Source: Herbaspirillum lusitanum P6-12
GTDB taxonomy: Bacteria; Pseudomonadota; Gammaproteobacteria; Burkholderiales; Burkholderiaceae_D
NCBI RefSeq assembly: GCF_000256565.1
Contig: NZ_AJHH01000331.1
Location: 1 to 45,618 of the forward strand
DNA length: 45,618 nt
Direction of reading: 5' to 3'
The notes below the pieces were generated by a model. That model did no database searches and had not been told where the DNA came from. It worked only from the letters and a program-made list of their open reading frames with translations. Below, in pieces: positions 32,930 through 42,548 of this stretch. Each line of letters opens with the position of its first letter. Position 1 is the stretch's first letter. Both the position numbers and the translations under genes were made by a program.

Positions 32930-33917
32930 CGAAGGCATTCAAAAAGGTGCCATCCTGATGCTGGCGCTGGGCGAGGACGAGGCCGCCGAAGTCATGAAGT
33001 ACCTCGGCCCCAAGGAAGTCCAGAAGCTGGGCGCCGCGATGACGACCCTGAAAAACATCAGCTTCGAGGAAATCAACGGCGTTCTCGACGACTTCCTGGC
33101 GCAAACCGGCCAGGCCTCGTCGATCGGCCTCGATTCGGATGAATACATCCGCAGCGTGCTGACCAAGGCGCTGGGCGACGACAAGGCCACATCCCTGCTC
33201 AACCGCATCCTGGGCGGTCGCGATGCCAGCGGTATCGAAAGCCTCAAATGGATGGATGCGCAATCGGTCGCTGAACTTATCCGCAACGAACATCCTCAGA
33301 TTATTGCAACGATCCTGGTTCACCTCGAACGCGATCATGCTTGCGATATTCTGAACAATTTCACCGAGCGCCTCCGCAACGACGTGATCCTGCGTATCGC
33401 AACCCTGGATGGCGTGCAGCCGACCGCATTGCGCGAACTGAACGACGTCCTGACCAAGCTGCTGACCGGCAACGAAAGCCTGAAGAAGCAACAAATGGGC
33501 GGTATCCGCACTGCCGCGGAAATCCTCAACTTCATGTCGGGCGAGAGCGAAACATCGGTGATGAGCAACCTGCGCGCCTATGACGAAGACATGGCGCAAA
33601 AGATCATGGACGAAATGTTCGTGTTCGAAAACATCATCGACATCGACGGCCGCGGCATCCAGCTGCTGCTGCGCGAAGTGCAATCGGAATCGCTCATCGT
33701 CGCACTCAAGGGCGCTTCGCAAGCGCTGCGCGACAAGATTTTCGGCAACATGTCGCAACGTGCTGCGGAAATGATGCGGGAAGACCTGGAGTCCAAGGGA
33801 CCTGTGCGCCTGTCGGAAGTCGACGCGCAACAAAAGGCCATCCTCCAAATCGTCCGCCGCCTGGCCGACGAAGGCCAGATCGTGCTCGGCGCGAAGGGCG
33901 AAGATGCATTCGTCTAA
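32922..33917 (+). CDS. fliG: flagellar motor switch protein FliG
   Basis: Rotor protein that contacts MotA and FliM; it generates torque and switches direction. In 331 residues the N-terminal FliF-binding domain (GAILMLALGEDEAAEVMKYL), the middle EHPQIIATILVHL region with the EHPQ motif that binds FliM, and the C-terminal charged helix (LREVQSESLIVALKGASQAL, DKIFGNMSQRAAEMM) are intact. It overlaps fliF by eight nt, which indicates translational coupling. Length is normal. Confidence 0.98.
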   Translation: MSNEGIQKGAILMLALGEDEAAEVMKYLGPKEVQKLGAAMTTLKNISFEEINGVLDDFLAQTGQASSIGLDSDEYIRSVLTKALGDDKATSLLNRILGGRDASGIESLKWMDAQSVAELIRNEHPQIIATILVHLERDHACDILNNFTERLRNDVILRIATLDGVQPTALRELNDVLTKLLTGNESLKKQQMGGIRTAAEILNFMSGESETSVMSNLRAYDEDMAQKIMDEMFVFENIIDIDGRGIQLLLREVQSESLIVALKGASQALRDKIFGNMSQRAAEMMREDLESKGPVRLSEVDAQQKAILQIVRRLADEGQIVLGAKGEDAFV

Positions 33918-33997
33918 CGCCGCTGCGACCGGCGCATGCCGCCTCCAAGGCCGCATGACGTCGATCGCATCCATGGCTCAGCCTTACCGGATCTGAA

Positions 33998-34696
33998 ATG
34001 GCTTCAAGAAACAACATCATTCCCAAAGAACAGATGACGCCTTACCAGCGTTGGGAAATGGCGTCCTTCGATGAGCCGCAGGAAGAGATTCCGCCGCCCG
34101 AAGAACAGTTTGCGGAAGAAATCCCGCCGCCGCCCTCGCTGACCCTCGAAGAAGTCGATGCCATCCGCGAACAGGCGCGCCAGGAAGGTTATGCCGAAGG
34201 CCAGCAACAAGGCTTGCAGGCCGGCCGGGCAGAAGGCTACATGGCCGGCTTGCAGCAAGGCCAGACCGAAGTCAACGAAACCATTCAGCACCTGCGCCAG
34301 ATCGCGGTGTCGTTCGGCACTGAAGTCTCGCAAACCAGCGAAACCATGGCGCCGGAATTGCTCAATCTCGGTCTTGACATCAGCAAGGCGATGATCAAGA
34401 CGGCGCTTAACGTCAAGCCGGAACTGATCCTGCCAACCATCAGCGCCGCGATCCACTCGTTGCCGGGTTTGCAATTGCCCGCCCTGCTTTATTTGCAGCC
34501 GGACGATGCCGCATTGGTGCGCGAACATCTCGGCGAAGAGCTCAGCCGGAACGGCTGGCGTCTGGTCGAAGACCCCGAACTGCAACGCGGCGGCTGCCGC
34601 ATGGAAACCGGCACCAATCAGGTTGACGCCACCGTGCAGACACGCTGGCGCCGTATCGCGGAATCGCTCAGCAAACAACTGGACTGGCTGGAGTAG
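33998..34696 (+). CDS. fliH: flagellar assembly protein FliH
   Basis: Negative regulator and stator of the FliI ATPase; links it to the C ring through FliN. It has 232 residues, an acidic Pro/Glu-rich N-terminal region (PQEEIPPPEEQFAEEIPPPP), a Gly-rich helical segment with GYAEGQQQGLQAGRAEGYMAG (the AxxxG/GxxxG repeats typical of FliH), and the C-terminal FliI-binding domain (DISKAMIKTALNVKPELILP). It starts 80 nt after fliG with a weak GGA signal. The family is poorly conserved; position and repeats make the call firm. Confidence 0.93.
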   Translation: MASRNNIIPKEQMTPYQRWEMASFDEPQEEIPPPEEQFAEEIPPPPSLTLEEVDAIREQARQEGYAEGQQQGLQAGRAEGYMAGLQQGQTEVNETIQHLRQIAVSFGTEVSQTSETMAPELLNLGLDISKAMIKTALNVKPELILPTISAAIHSLPGLQLPALLYLQPDDAALVREHLGEELSRNGWRLVEDPELQRGGCRMETGTNQVDATVQTRWRRIAESLSKQLDWLE

Positions 34697-34750
34697 CGCC
34701 ATGCGCGCACTGCCCTCCCTGCCCGCTGTTCCCGTCTACAAGGTGCAACG

Positions 34751-36154
34751 ATGAATTCGCCGATGCCCTCCCATTTCAGCCGCTGGCAGGCCTATCTGCA
34801 TAATTGCAGCGGCCTGGTGGCGATGACTGAGCCGACGCAGCTTTCCGGACGCATTACGCGCGTCGCCGGACTCGTCATGGAAGCGGTCGGCCTGAAATTA
34901 CCGGTCGGCAGCCCCTGCACCGTCCCTTTGCCGAATGGCACCCTGATCGAGGCAGAAGTCGTCGGTTTCCAGGACGAACGCCTGTTTTTGATGCCGCAGA
35001 GCGATGTCGAAGGCATCGTGCCGGGCACCCGCGTCTACCCGGTCGAACCGGTCAAGCCGCCGCCGCGCACCGGTCCGATCGCCTATATCCGCCGCACCGA
35101 CGAACACACGCGCCGCCTGCCGGTTGGCGACGAACTGCTGGGACGCGTACTCGACGGCGCCGGCCGCCCGCTCGACAATCTCGGGCCGCTCCATACGGAA
35201 AATTCAGCGCCGCTCAGCGTGCGCGCCGCCAACCCGCTGGGACGCGCGCCCATCGAAGATATTCTCGACGTCGGCGTACGCGCCATCAACAGCATGCTGA
35301 CCGTCGGACGCGGCCAGCGCATGGGACTGTTTGCGGGTTCCGGCGTCGGCAAGAGCGTCTTGCTCGGCATGATGGCCCGCTACACCAGCGCCGACGTCAT
35401 CGTGGTCGGCCTGATCGGCGAACGCGGCCGCGAAGTGAAGGAATTCATCGAGCACATCCTCGGCGACGAAGGCATGGTCCGTTCGGTCGTGGTCGCCGCA
35501 CCGGCCGACACGCCGCCCCTGATGCGCCTGCAAGGCGCCGCCTACGCGACTGCGATCGCCGAATACTTCCGCGACCAAGGCAAGAACGTGCTGCTGATCA
35601 TGGATTCGCTGACCCGTTACGCCATGGCCCAGCGTGAAATCGCCCTGGCCATCGGTGAGCCGCCTGCCACCAAGGGCTACCCGCCTTCGGTGTTCGCCAA
35701 GCTGCCAGCGCTGGTGGAACGCGCCGGCAATGGCGACGAAGGCGGCGGCTCCATCACCGCCTTCTACACCGTGCTCACCGAGGGCGATGACCAGCAGGAC
35801 CCCATTGCTGACGCCGCCCGCGCCATCCTGGACGGCCATATCGTGCTCAACCGGGTGCTGGCCGAGGCCGGACACTACCCGGCGATCGATATCGAACAAT
35901 CGATCAGCCGCGCCATGCACAGCATTACTTCCGCGGAACATCAGCGCGATACGCGCCGGCTGAAACAGTTGTACTCCCGCTATCAGCGCAACCGTGACCT
36001 CATCAGCGTCGGCGCCTACTCGGCCGGATCCGACCCGGTGCTGGACCAGGCGATCCAGTTGATGCCGCGCATCGAGGCGTTCTTGCAGCAGGGCATCCCC
36101 GAACGTGCGGGTGTTTCCGAGAGCTTGGGGCAACTTACCGCTCTATTCCAGTGA
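34751..36154 (+). CDS. fliI: flagellum-specific ATP synthase FliI
   Basis: ATPase of the flagellar type III export apparatus, related to the F1 beta subunit. The 467 residues have Walker A AGSGVGKS (195-202), the Walker B region [20 protein letters not shown], the family signature [16 protein letters not shown], and the [17 protein letters not shown] loop. AAGGTG precedes the ATG at 34751. Length is close to E. coli FliI (457). It lies 54 nt after fliH. Confidence 0.97.
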   Translation: MNSPMPSHFSRWQAYLHNCSGLVAMTEPTQLSGRITRVAGLVMEAVGLKLPVGSPCTVPLPNGTLIEAEVVGFQDERLFLMPQSDVEGIVPGTRVYPVEPVKPPPRTGPIAYIRRTDEHTRRLPVGDELLGRVLDGAGRPLDNLGPLHTENSAPLSVRAANPLGRAPIEDILDVGVRAINSMLTVGRGQRMGLFAGSGVGKSVLLGMMARYTSADVIVVGLIGERGREVKEFIEHILGDEGMVRSVVVAAPADTPPLMRLQGAAYATAIAEYFRDQGKNVLLIMDSLTRYAMAQREIALAIGEPPATKGYPPSVFAKLPALVERAGNGDEGGGSITAFYTVLTEGDDQQDPIADAARAILDGHIVLNRVLAEAGHYPAIDIEQSISRAMHSITSAEHQRDTRRLKQLYSRYQRNRDLISVGAYSAGSDPVLDQAIQLMPRIEAFLQQGIPERAGVSESLGQLTALFQ

Positions 36155-36191
36155 TTGAGCACTTCGCCCCGAAAATATAATCAAAGCTACC

Positions 36192-36632
36192 ATGGCTACG
36201 ACCACCGCACTCGAAACGCTGATCGAATTGGCGACCAAAGAGACCGACGAAGCGACCAAACGCTTGGGCCGGTCTGTGCGTACGAGCGAAGAGGCGCAGC
36301 AAAAACTTGTCATTCTGGAACAATACCGCGACGACTACGCTTTGCGTTTTCAGGAAAGCCTGTCCTCCGGTTTGACGGCGATGAGCTATCGGAATTTTCA
36401 GTTGTTCATTGAGAAAATCGACAGCGCCATCACCGGGCAGCAAAATGTGGTGAAAAACGCCCAGCAACGCGTGGCGGAAGCACGGGCTGCATGGCAGGCA
36501 TGCGAGCGCAAACGGATGTCTTATGACACACTGGCGACGCGGGCGAAACAAACGATGCAATTGCGCGAAACACGACGTGATCAGAAGCAGACTGATGAAC
36601 AAGCGTCGCGGATCACGTTTTACAAACGGTAG
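36192..36632 (+). CDS. fliJ: flagellar export protein FliJ
   Basis: A 146-residue coiled-coil protein, the central stalk of the FliI hexamer that promotes export. It is almost entirely helical and charged, with LETLIELATKETDEATKRLG near the N-terminus, QEKLVILEQYRDDY-like heptads in the middle and LRETRRDQKQTDEQASRI at the end. The family has low sequence identity, so size, coiled-coil character and position between fliI and fliK carry the call. No strong Shine-Dalgarno is visible. Confidence 0.9.
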   Translation: MATTTALETLIELATKETDEATKRLGRSVRTSEEAQQKLVILEQYRDDYALRFQESLSSGLTAMSYRNFQLFIEKIDSAITGQQNVVKNAQQRVAEARAAWQACERKRMSYDTLATRAKQTMQLRETRRDQKQTDEQASRITFYKR

Positions 36633-36652
36633 GCTAGGAACTGGCGGAAACG

Positions 36653-37915
36653 ATGAAAACACAATTGCCGATCTTGAACGTCGCGAACCTGCAGAATTCT
36701 GCACGTCCCGCCACGCAAGCCGACTCTTTCACGGCCGACGTTCCGTTCAACCAGGTGTTGAACAAGGAAGTCAGCAACCGCAACGCCGAAAATCAAAGCA
36801 AGCCGAGCGAAGCCGCCAAGGATAAATCGCCGGAACCGGCCAAAGCGGCTCCTGCACCGACCGCCTCGACCGCGCCAAAATCAGATGCGGACAAGACGGC
36901 CTCATCCGATGACAAGAAGACTGACGATCAGGCTGCGGACGATGCCAGCGCCGCTACTGACGCCGCTTCCACGCAGCAGATGCTGGCGCTGGTCACCAAC
37001 ATGGGTCAGATGATCGTCCAACCGCCTTCCAGGAAAGCCACTGACCAGGACATCGATGCCCTGGCCAGCCAGAAAGGCAAGAAGCCGATCGGCCAGATCG
37101 GCGCTGAGGCGAAGACCGACCTCGCGCTGGCGGATACCCAGAGTGAAGACAAGAGCAAGGGTAAAAACAACCTGCTCGACCTCGCCGCATTGCAAGACAG
37201 CGAAAAAGACGCAGCAGACGGCAAGTCCGCGCTGCCGACACGCGCCACCACCGAAAAGAGCCAGGCGGAATCGCCGGTTTCCGCAAAATCCTTCCAGGCC
37301 GATTTGCAGGACTCCGCCGCTGCGGCCCGCAACGCCAAGGTAGCGCCGGAGGTCAACCTCAAATCGATCGAAACACCAGTGCAGCCAACCGCCGCCACCG
37401 TGGTCCCTGCCCTGCAGCAAGCGATGTCGCTGAGCCAGCAAGCCGCCATGAGCGGCCAGGCAGTGCAACGCCTGACGCCGGCCGTCGGCAGCCAGGGTTG
37501 GGATCAGGCTGTCGGCCAGAAAGTGTTGTGGATGGTCAACGGCGGTCTGCAAAGCGCGTCGCTGACACTGAATCCGCCGGATCTGGGCCCGTTGCAAGTG
37601 GTCCTGCACGTCAACAACCAGCAAGCCGATGCGACCTTCATCACCGCCCAGCCCGAGGTCAAGCAGGCGCTCGAAGCCGCCATGCCGAAGCTGCGCGAAA
37701 TGATGGACCAGGCCGGCATCCAACTGGGCCAGGCCACCGTCAATACCGGCAACCCGAATCAACAGCAAGGCGCGAACCAGCAACAACAGGCGCGCAGCAC
37801 CAGCGGCAACGCGTCGAGCTTCGGCGGCCGCGACAACGAAACAGACGTCAATGTGGCAGTCGTGCCCCGTCCAGTCGCTCGCGGCGGACAAGGGCTTGTG
37901 GACACATTTGCATAA
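36653..37915 (+). CDS. fliK: flagellar hook-length control protein FliK
   Basis: Secreted molecular ruler that measures hook length and switches export specificity. In 420 residues, 1-260 are variable, Ala/Lys/Asp-rich and probably disordered, as expected for the ruler. Residues about 280-370 form the conserved C-terminal domain (GWDQAVGQKVLWMVNGGLQ, ASLTLNPPDLGPLQVVLHV, LREMMDQAGIQLGQATV). A Gln-rich stretch follows. It lies 20 nt after fliJ in the operon. This is the canonical FliK; a paralogue is at 28155. Confidence 0.95.
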   Translation: MKTQLPILNVANLQNSARPATQADSFTADVPFNQVLNKEVSNRNAENQSKPSEAAKDKSPEPAKAAPAPTASTAPKSDADKTASSDDKKTDDQAADDASAATDAASTQQMLALVTNMGQMIVQPPSRKATDQDIDALASQKGKKPIGQIGAEAKTDLALADTQSEDKSKGKNNLLDLAALQDSEKDAADGKSALPTRATTEKSQAESPVSAKSFQADLQDSAAAARNAKVAPEVNLKSIETPVQPTAATVVPALQQAMSLSQQAAMSGQAVQRLTPAVGSQGWDQAVGQKVLWMVNGGLQSASLTLNPPDLGPLQVVLHVNNQQADATFITAQPEVKQALEAAMPKLREMMDQAGIQLGQATVNTGNPNQQQGANQQQQARSTSGNASSFGGRDNETDVNVAVVPRPVARGGQGLVDTFA

Positions 37916-38027
37916 GTCGAACAGCATTCAATAAAAACAGGTGTTCAGCCGGCAGTATCAATATCGGCGTTTTTTTGCCGATAGTATTGTGATGTGCTCA
38001 ACGAACACGCGCGAAAGGGAAAATTAG

Positions 38028-38552
38028 ATGGCAACAAAAGCAGCAGCAAAACCGGCAGCCAAGGGGGCGGATGCTGCAGAGGCGGCACCGGCGAAATCGA
38101 AGAAAATGCTCTTCATCATCATCGGTGCGGTGCTGGTGCTGGCAATCGGCGGCGGCGCAGCCTTCATGCTGATGGGCGGCAAATCCAAAAAAGCCGATGC
38201 GGAACATGTCGAAGAAAAGGCCACCTCGAAGGTGCCCGTATTCGTTGTCATCGAACCGTTCGTGGTGAACCTGCAGCAAGAGACCGGCGATCAGTTCCTG
38301 CAAGTCGCATTGACGCTGCAAGTGCCGAACGCGGAAACCGCCGAAAGCATCAAGGTCTTCATGCCGCAAGTGCGCAGCCGCCTGCTGATGGTCCTGTCGA
38401 GCAAGAAGGCTTCCGAATTGCTGACCAGCGAGGGCAAGCGCAACCTCACCGACGAGATCATCGATCAGTTGGGCGAGCCGTTTGCCGGCGGCGGCAAGGG
38501 TCCCTCGATCACCGACGTGTTCTACACCTCTTTCGTCATTCAACAGCAGTAG
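38028..38552 (+). CDS. fliL: flagellar basal body-associated protein FliL
   Basis: Single-pass inner-membrane protein near the stator, important for torque or swarming in several bacteria. The 174 residues have an Ala/Lys-rich cytoplasmic N-terminus, one transmembrane helix (about 27-46, FIIIGAVLVLAIGGGAAFML), and a periplasmic domain with the FliL core (FVVNLQQETGDQFLQVALTL, LLMVLSSKKASELLTSEGK). AAAGGGA precedes the ATG. A small inverted repeat with a T-rich loop (37962-37983) lies in the 112-nt gap after fliK but is not a convincing terminator. Confidence 0.95.
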   Translation: MATKAAAKPAAKGADAAEAAPAKSKKMLFIIIGAVLVLAIGGGAAFMLMGGKSKKADAEHVEEKATSKVPVFVVIEPFVVNLQQETGDQFLQVALTLQVPNAETAESIKVFMPQVRSRLLMVLSSKKASELLTSEGKRNLTDEIIDQLGEPFAGGGKGPSITDVFYTSFVIQQQ

Positions 38553-38556
38553 CATC

Positions 38557-39570
38557 ATGGCAGAACACTTTCTATCGCAGGAAGAAGTCGATGCACTCCT
38601 AAGGGGAGTGACGGGGGATCAGGACGAAGAAAAAAGCGTCGAAGAAACCCCCGGGACGGTACGCAACTACAATCTTGCAACGCAAGAGCGTATCGTTCGC
38701 GGCCGGATGCCGACGCTTGAAATCATCAACGAACGTTTCGCCCGCCTGTTCCGCATCGGTTTGTTCAACTTCCTGCACCGCACCGCCGAGATTTCGGTCG
38801 GCCCGGTGAAAGTCTCGAAGTACAGCGAATTCATCCGCAACCTGGTCGTGCCGACCAACCTGAATCTGGTCCACATCAAACCGTTCCGCGGCATCGGCCT
38901 GGTGGTCTTCGATCCGCAGTTCGTGTTCCTGCTGGTGGACAACATGTTCGGCGGCGACGGACGTTTCCATACCCGGATCGAAGGCCGTGAATTCACGCCG
39001 ACCGAGCAACGCATCATCATGCGCGTGCTGGACATCGTGTTTGAAAACTATTCCAAATCGTGGGAGCCGATCTACCCGATCGAATTCGAGTACATCCGCT
39101 CGGAACTGAATACCCAGTTCGCCAACATCGCCACACCCAATGAAGTCGTGGTGTCGACCTCGTTCACGATCGAACTGGGACCGGTCAGCGGCGAGATTCA
39201 CATCTGCACGCCGTATTCGATGATCGAACCGGTCCGGGACAAGCTCACCAGCAGCATGCAAGGTGAAGCACTTGAAGTTGATAAACGCTGGATCCGCCTG
39301 ATGAAGCAGCAGATCCAGACCGCTGAAGTTGAGCTGATCGCCAACTTCGGCACCGCCCGCGTCACATTTACCGATTTGCTGAACATGCAAGTCGGCGACG
39401 TCATCCAGTTGCAGACGGCCAATCCGGTCACTGCACAAGTCGACGGCGTTCCTGTGATGGAGTGCAGCTATGGCAAATTGAATGGTCAATACGCGTTGCG
39501 CGTAGAAAAACTGCTATCCATCACGCAAAGCGAAACACCAGAAAGTATTCAAGGAGAGCAGAATGGCTGA
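38557..39570 (+). CDS. fliM: flagellar motor switch protein FliM
   Basis: C-ring switch protein that binds phospho-CheY at its N-terminus. The start is the ATG at 38557 (MAEHFLSQEEVDALLRGV, the conserved CheY-binding segment) and gives 337 residues; a longer in-frame start lies inside fliL. The middle CheC-like domain (NLVVPTNLNLVHIKPFRGIG, DNMFGGDGRFHTRIEGREFT) and the C-terminal SpoA domain (VTFTDLLNMQVGDVIQLQ) are complete. It starts four nt after fliL and overlaps fliN by eight nt. Confidence 0.97.
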   Translation: MAEHFLSQEEVDALLRGVTGDQDEEKSVEETPGTVRNYNLATQERIVRGRMPTLEIINERFARLFRIGLFNFLHRTAEISVGPVKVSKYSEFIRNLVVPTNLNLVHIKPFRGIGLVVFDPQFVFLLVDNMFGGDGRFHTRIEGREFTPTEQRIIMRVLDIVFENYSKSWEPIYPIEFEYIRSELNTQFANIATPNEVVVSTSFTIELGPVSGEIHICTPYSMIEPVRDKLTSSMQGEALEVDKRWIRLMKQQIQTAEVELIANFGTARVTFTDLLNMQVGDVIQLQTANPVTAQVDGVPVMECSYGKLNGQYALRVEKLLSITQSETPESIQGEQNG

Positions 39571-40012
39571 AGATAACGTTGACCAAACAGCGGCGGAAGA
39601 CGATCCGTGGGGCGCCGCGTTGGCCGAACAAACAGAAGCGGAAGAGTCGCAGAAGAAGCACATTCCTGAAGAAGAAGGCCTGACGACCAAACCGGCCGAA
39701 GCGACCATCTTCAAGGATCTCAGCGCATCGGATATACAGACCAACACGCCCAACGACATCGACTTCATCCTCGACATCCCCGTCCAGCTGACGGTGGAAC
39801 TGGGCCGCACCAAGATCGCCATCAAGAACCTGCTGCAACTGGCGCAAGGTTCCGTGGTGGAACTCGACGGCATGGCCGGTGAACCGATGGACGTGCTGGT
39901 CAACGGTTGCCTGATCGCACAAGGCGAAGTGGTGGTGGTCAATGACAAGTTCGGTATCCGTCTGACCGACATCATCACTCCCGCAGAGCGCATCCGCAAA
40001 CTCAATAGATGA
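39563..40012 (+). CDS. fliN: flagellar motor switch protein FliN
   Basis: C-ring protein that also docks FliH. The 149 residues have an acidic, non-conserved first 65 residues and a C-terminal SpoA domain (about 70-149; IPVQLTVELGRTKIAIKNLL, GSVVELDGMAGEPMDVLVNG, VNDKFGIRLTDII). AAGGAG lies seven bases before the ATG. It overlaps fliM by eight nt and fliO by four (ATGA), giving a tightly coupled fliM-N-O-P block. Confidence 0.97.
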   Translation: MAEDNVDQTAAEDDPWGAALAEQTEAEESQKKHIPEEEGLTTKPAEATIFKDLSASDIQTNTPNDIDFILDIPVQLTVELGRTKIAIKNLLQLAQGSVVELDGMAGEPMDVLVNGCLIAQGEVVVVNDKFGIRLTDIITPAERIRKLNR

Positions 40013-40476
40013 ACCGTCCGCGCCGTCTCCGCAATTTTCTGACCTGCATCCGCTGCAGCATCGCCGTTGTGCCGGTAGCGCTTGCCGCCGGCGCGGCGCA
40101 TGCAGCGGAACAGCAAACAGCCCCGGCATTACCCTCCGCCACCGGCAGCGTGTTCACCATGCTGCTGGGGCTGACGGCCGTGCTGGCGATCATGGCCGGT
40201 ATCGCGTGGCTGTTCAAACGCACCGGCCTGGTCCAGCGTGCGCAGGGCAACGCAGTCGCCAAGATCATCGGCGGCGTCAGCGTCGGCACGCGCGAGCGTG
40301 TGATGGTCATCGAAGTCGCGGACCAATGGATCGTCATCGGCGTTGCGCCGGGACGCGTCAATACACTGGCAACCATGCCACGCCAGGAACATGTTGCAGC
40401 GCCGGCCTCGGCCGCCTCCGCCAATTTTTCGTCCTGGCTGAAAAACACGATCGACAAACGTAATGGCAGCAGTTAG
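40009..40476 (+). CDS. fliO: flagellar biosynthetic protein FliO
   Basis: Membrane protein that helps assemble the FliP ring of the export gate. It has 155 residues with a signal-like hydrophobic N-terminus (about 15-33), a transmembrane helix at about 46-66 ([20 protein letters not shown]), and a cytoplasmic domain with [22 protein letters not shown] cut to its core [12 protein letters not shown], the FliO signature. It overlaps fliN by four nt and fliP by 14 nt. Confidence 0.93.
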   Translation: MNRPRRLRNFLTCIRCSIAVVPVALAAGAAHAAEQQTAPALPSATGSVFTMLLGLTAVLAIMAGIAWLFKRTGLVQRAQGNAVAKIIGGVSVGTRERVMVIEVADQWIVIGVAPGRVNTLATMPRQEHVAAPASAASANFSSWLKNTIDKRNGSS

Positions 40477-41269
40477 AACTTCCTGGGCGCGCTTGTTCCA
40501 CTCATTCCGCTCATCCGGCTCCTTCGGTTCGTCCCGCTGGCTGCGGCTGCTGCCGGTTTTCCTGCTCTGCCTGCCGCTCGCGGCGGCGGCCCAACAGGGC
40601 TTGCCGGCATTCACCAGCACACCGGCGCCGGGCGGCGGACAGACCTACAACCTCAGCATCCAGACGATGCTGTTGCTCACGTCGCTGTCATTCATCCCGG
40701 CCGCGCTGCTGATGATGACCTGCTTCACGCGCATCGTCATCGTGCTGTCGCTGTTGCGCCAGGCGCTCGGCACGCAATCGACGCCGCCGACGCAGGTGCT
40801 GGTGGGCCTGTCGCTGTTCCTGACCCTGTTCGTGATGGGCCCCGTGTTCGACAAGATCTACGTCGACGCCTACCAGCCATTCGCGGACAACAAGATTTCC
40901 ATGATCGACGCGATGGAAAAAGGCGCCGCGCCGCTGAAGGAATTCATGCTCAAGCAAACACGCCAGTCCGACCTCGCCCTGTACGTCAAGCTGTCGCACA
41001 GCCCCGACCTGCAAGGCCCGGAAGACGTGCCGCTGCGCTTGCTGATCCCGGCCTTCATCACCAGCGAACTGAAGACCGCATTCCAGATCAGCTTCGCCAT
41101 CTTCATCCCCTTCCTGATCATCGACATGGTGGTCGCCAGTATCCTGATGTCGATGGGCATGATGATGATGTCGCCGGCGATCGTGTCGCTGCCGTTCAAG
41201 CTGATGCTGTTCGTGCTGGTTGACGGTTGGCAGTTGCTGATCGGCTCGCTGGCAGAAAGTTTTTACTAA
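40463..41269 (+). CDS. fliP: flagellar biosynthetic protein FliP
   Basis: Core export-gate protein that forms a pentamer with FliQ and FliR. The 268 residues start with a signal peptide (hydrophobic core around 27-43, cleavage likely after LAAAA). Then come the FliP signatures: [56 protein letters not shown], and [18 protein letters not shown]. The ATG at 40463 lies within fliO (14-nt overlap). Confidence 0.97.
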   Translation: MAAVRTSWARLFHSFRSSGSFGSSRWLRLLPVFLLCLPLAAAAQQGLPAFTSTPAPGGGQTYNLSIQTMLLLTSLSFIPAALLMMTCFTRIVIVLSLLRQALGTQSTPPTQVLVGLSLFLTLFVMGPVFDKIYVDAYQPFADNKISMIDAMEKGAAPLKEFMLKQTRQSDLALYVKLSHSPDLQGPEDVPLRLLIPAFITSELKTAFQISFAIFIPFLIIDMVVASILMSMGMMMMSPAIVSLPFKLMLFVLVDGWQLLIGSLAESFY

Positions 41270-41278
41270 GGCCCCGCC

Positions 41279-41548
41279 ATGACACCAGAAAGCGTAATGA
41301 CCCTCGGCCGCCAGGCCATGGAAGTCACTCTGATGATCGCCGCGCCGATGCTGTTCACCGCGCTGGTGATCGGCCTGATCGTCAGTATTTTCCAAGCCGC
41401 GACGCAAATCAATGAAGCCACGCTGACCTTCATTCCGAAACTGGTGGGGGTCTTCCTCGCGCTCATCATCGCCGGTCCGTGGATGCTGAGCGTGATGCTC
41501 GATTACATGCGCCTGATGTTTACCGGCATTCCGGCCATGGTTCAGTAA
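41279..41548 (+). CDS. fliQ: flagellar biosynthetic protein FliQ
   Basis: An 89-residue export-gate subunit with two hydrophobic helices (about 18-38 and 53-75). The family motif FQAATQINEATLTFIPKLVG lies between them. AAGG precedes the ATG. It starts nine nt after fliP. Length equals E. coli FliQ. Confidence 0.97.
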   Translation: MTPESVMTLGRQAMEVTLMIAAPMLFTALVIGLIVSIFQAATQINEATLTFIPKLVGVFLALIIAGPWMLSVMLDYMRLMFTGIPAMVQ

Positions 41549-41589
41549 GGCATGCAAGGATTGCCACCTCCACCGGCAATCGCAACATC

Positions 41590-42393
41590 ATGATCAACGT
41601 CACCAGCGCTCAGCTCTACATCTGGATCGCCGCTTTCATCTGGCCGCTGACGCGCATCCTCGGCTTGCTGGCGGTTGCGCCGCCATTCGGCAGCGCCAGC
41701 GTGCCCATGCTGGTGAAATTGCTGCTCGGCGTCATGACCTCGCTGGTCATCGCGCCCAACGTGCCGGTGCCACCGGCGCTGGACCCGATGTCGATGACAG
41801 GACTGTTGATCCTGGTCCAGCAATTCATCATCGGCGCCGCAATGGGATTTTCAGTTCGCCTGGTTTTCTCGGCCGTAGAGATGGCGGGTGAAATGACCAG
41901 CAACACCATGGGCCTCGGCTTCGCCGTCTTCTTCGATCCGCAATCGCAAGGACGCACGTCCGCCATCAGTCAGTTGTTTTCCCTACTGGCTACGCTGGTC
42001 TTCCTTAGCATCAATGGCCACCTGCTCCTGGTAGCGGTCATGGCGGATAGTTTCAACACCTTGCCGATCACCGCAACACCCGTGACGGCCGAAGGTTTCC
42101 ATTACATTGCCCTCTCCGGCGCTCGTATCTTCAGCATGGGCCTGCAATTGTCGCTGCCCATGCTTGTCGCCTTGCTGATCACCAACATGGCGCTGGGCAT
42201 CCTGACACGCGCGGCGCCGGCACTGAACCTGTTCGGCATCGGTTTTCCGATCACCATGGTCGCCGGTTTCCTGCTGATCGCGATTTGCCTGCCCTACATG
42301 CTGACGCCGTTGCAGCACTTCCTCAACGACACCATCGAAACCGTGCGCATGCTCGGCGGCATGGCTACCATCCCGCCGATACCCAAACGCTAG
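41590..42393 (+). CDS. fliR: flagellar biosynthetic protein FliR
   Basis: Export-gate membrane subunit. The ATG at 41590 (MINVTSAQLYIWIAAFIWPL) begins the conserved N-terminal helix and gives 267 residues; the longer in-frame start at 41479 lies inside fliQ. Motifs include LTRILGLLAVAPPFGSASVP, GFAVFFDPQSQGRTSAISQ and NLFGIGFPITMVAGFLLI, spread over six to seven hydrophobic segments. Last gene of the operon, converging on flgL. Confidence 0.96.
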   Translation: MINVTSAQLYIWIAAFIWPLTRILGLLAVAPPFGSASVPMLVKLLLGVMTSLVIAPNVPVPPALDPMSMTGLLILVQQFIIGAAMGFSVRLVFSAVEMAGEMTSNTMGLGFAVFFDPQSQGRTSAISQLFSLLATLVFLSINGHLLLVAVMADSFNTLPITATPVTAEGFHYIALSGARIFSMGLQLSLPMLVALLITNMALGILTRAAPALNLFGIGFPITMVAGFLLIAICLPYMLTPLQHFLNDTIETVRMLGGMATIPPIPKR

Positions 42394-42513
42394 CCCATGC
42401 ATCCAGGCCGCCGTTTTACGACGCGATCAGGCACCCACATGCGCAGAGGCGGACATCCCGCATCAACGGCAAATGAGAACAAACGGAGTGACTGCTGCGA
42501 GGAAAATCAGGAC

Positions 42514-42539
42514 GTCGGGCGAACCTCAGCTCGCCCGAC
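42514..42539. terminator. hairpin between convergent fliR and flgL
   Basis: GTCGGGCGA (42514-42522), 8-nt loop, TCGCCCGAC (42531-42539). It is a perfect 9-bp GC-rich stem ten bases from the flgL stop. No strong U run lies on either side, so it is a probable but weak terminator for both operons. Confidence 0.5.
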
Positions 42540-42548
42540 CGGGAAGGA

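Noticed and set aside
31094-32938. Minus-strand open frame (614 codons) opposite fliF
   Set aside because: Antisense shadow of fliF; no motifs and no ribosome-binding site.
36155-36181. TTGAGC-N15-TATAAT before fliJ as an internal promoter
   Set aside because: Spacer is too short and the -35 is weak; the gene is inside a continuous operon.
37962-37983. TATCGGC/GCCGATA inverted repeat between fliK and fliL
   Set aside because: The T run lies in the loop, not after the stem, so it is not an intrinsic terminator; fliL is in the same operon.
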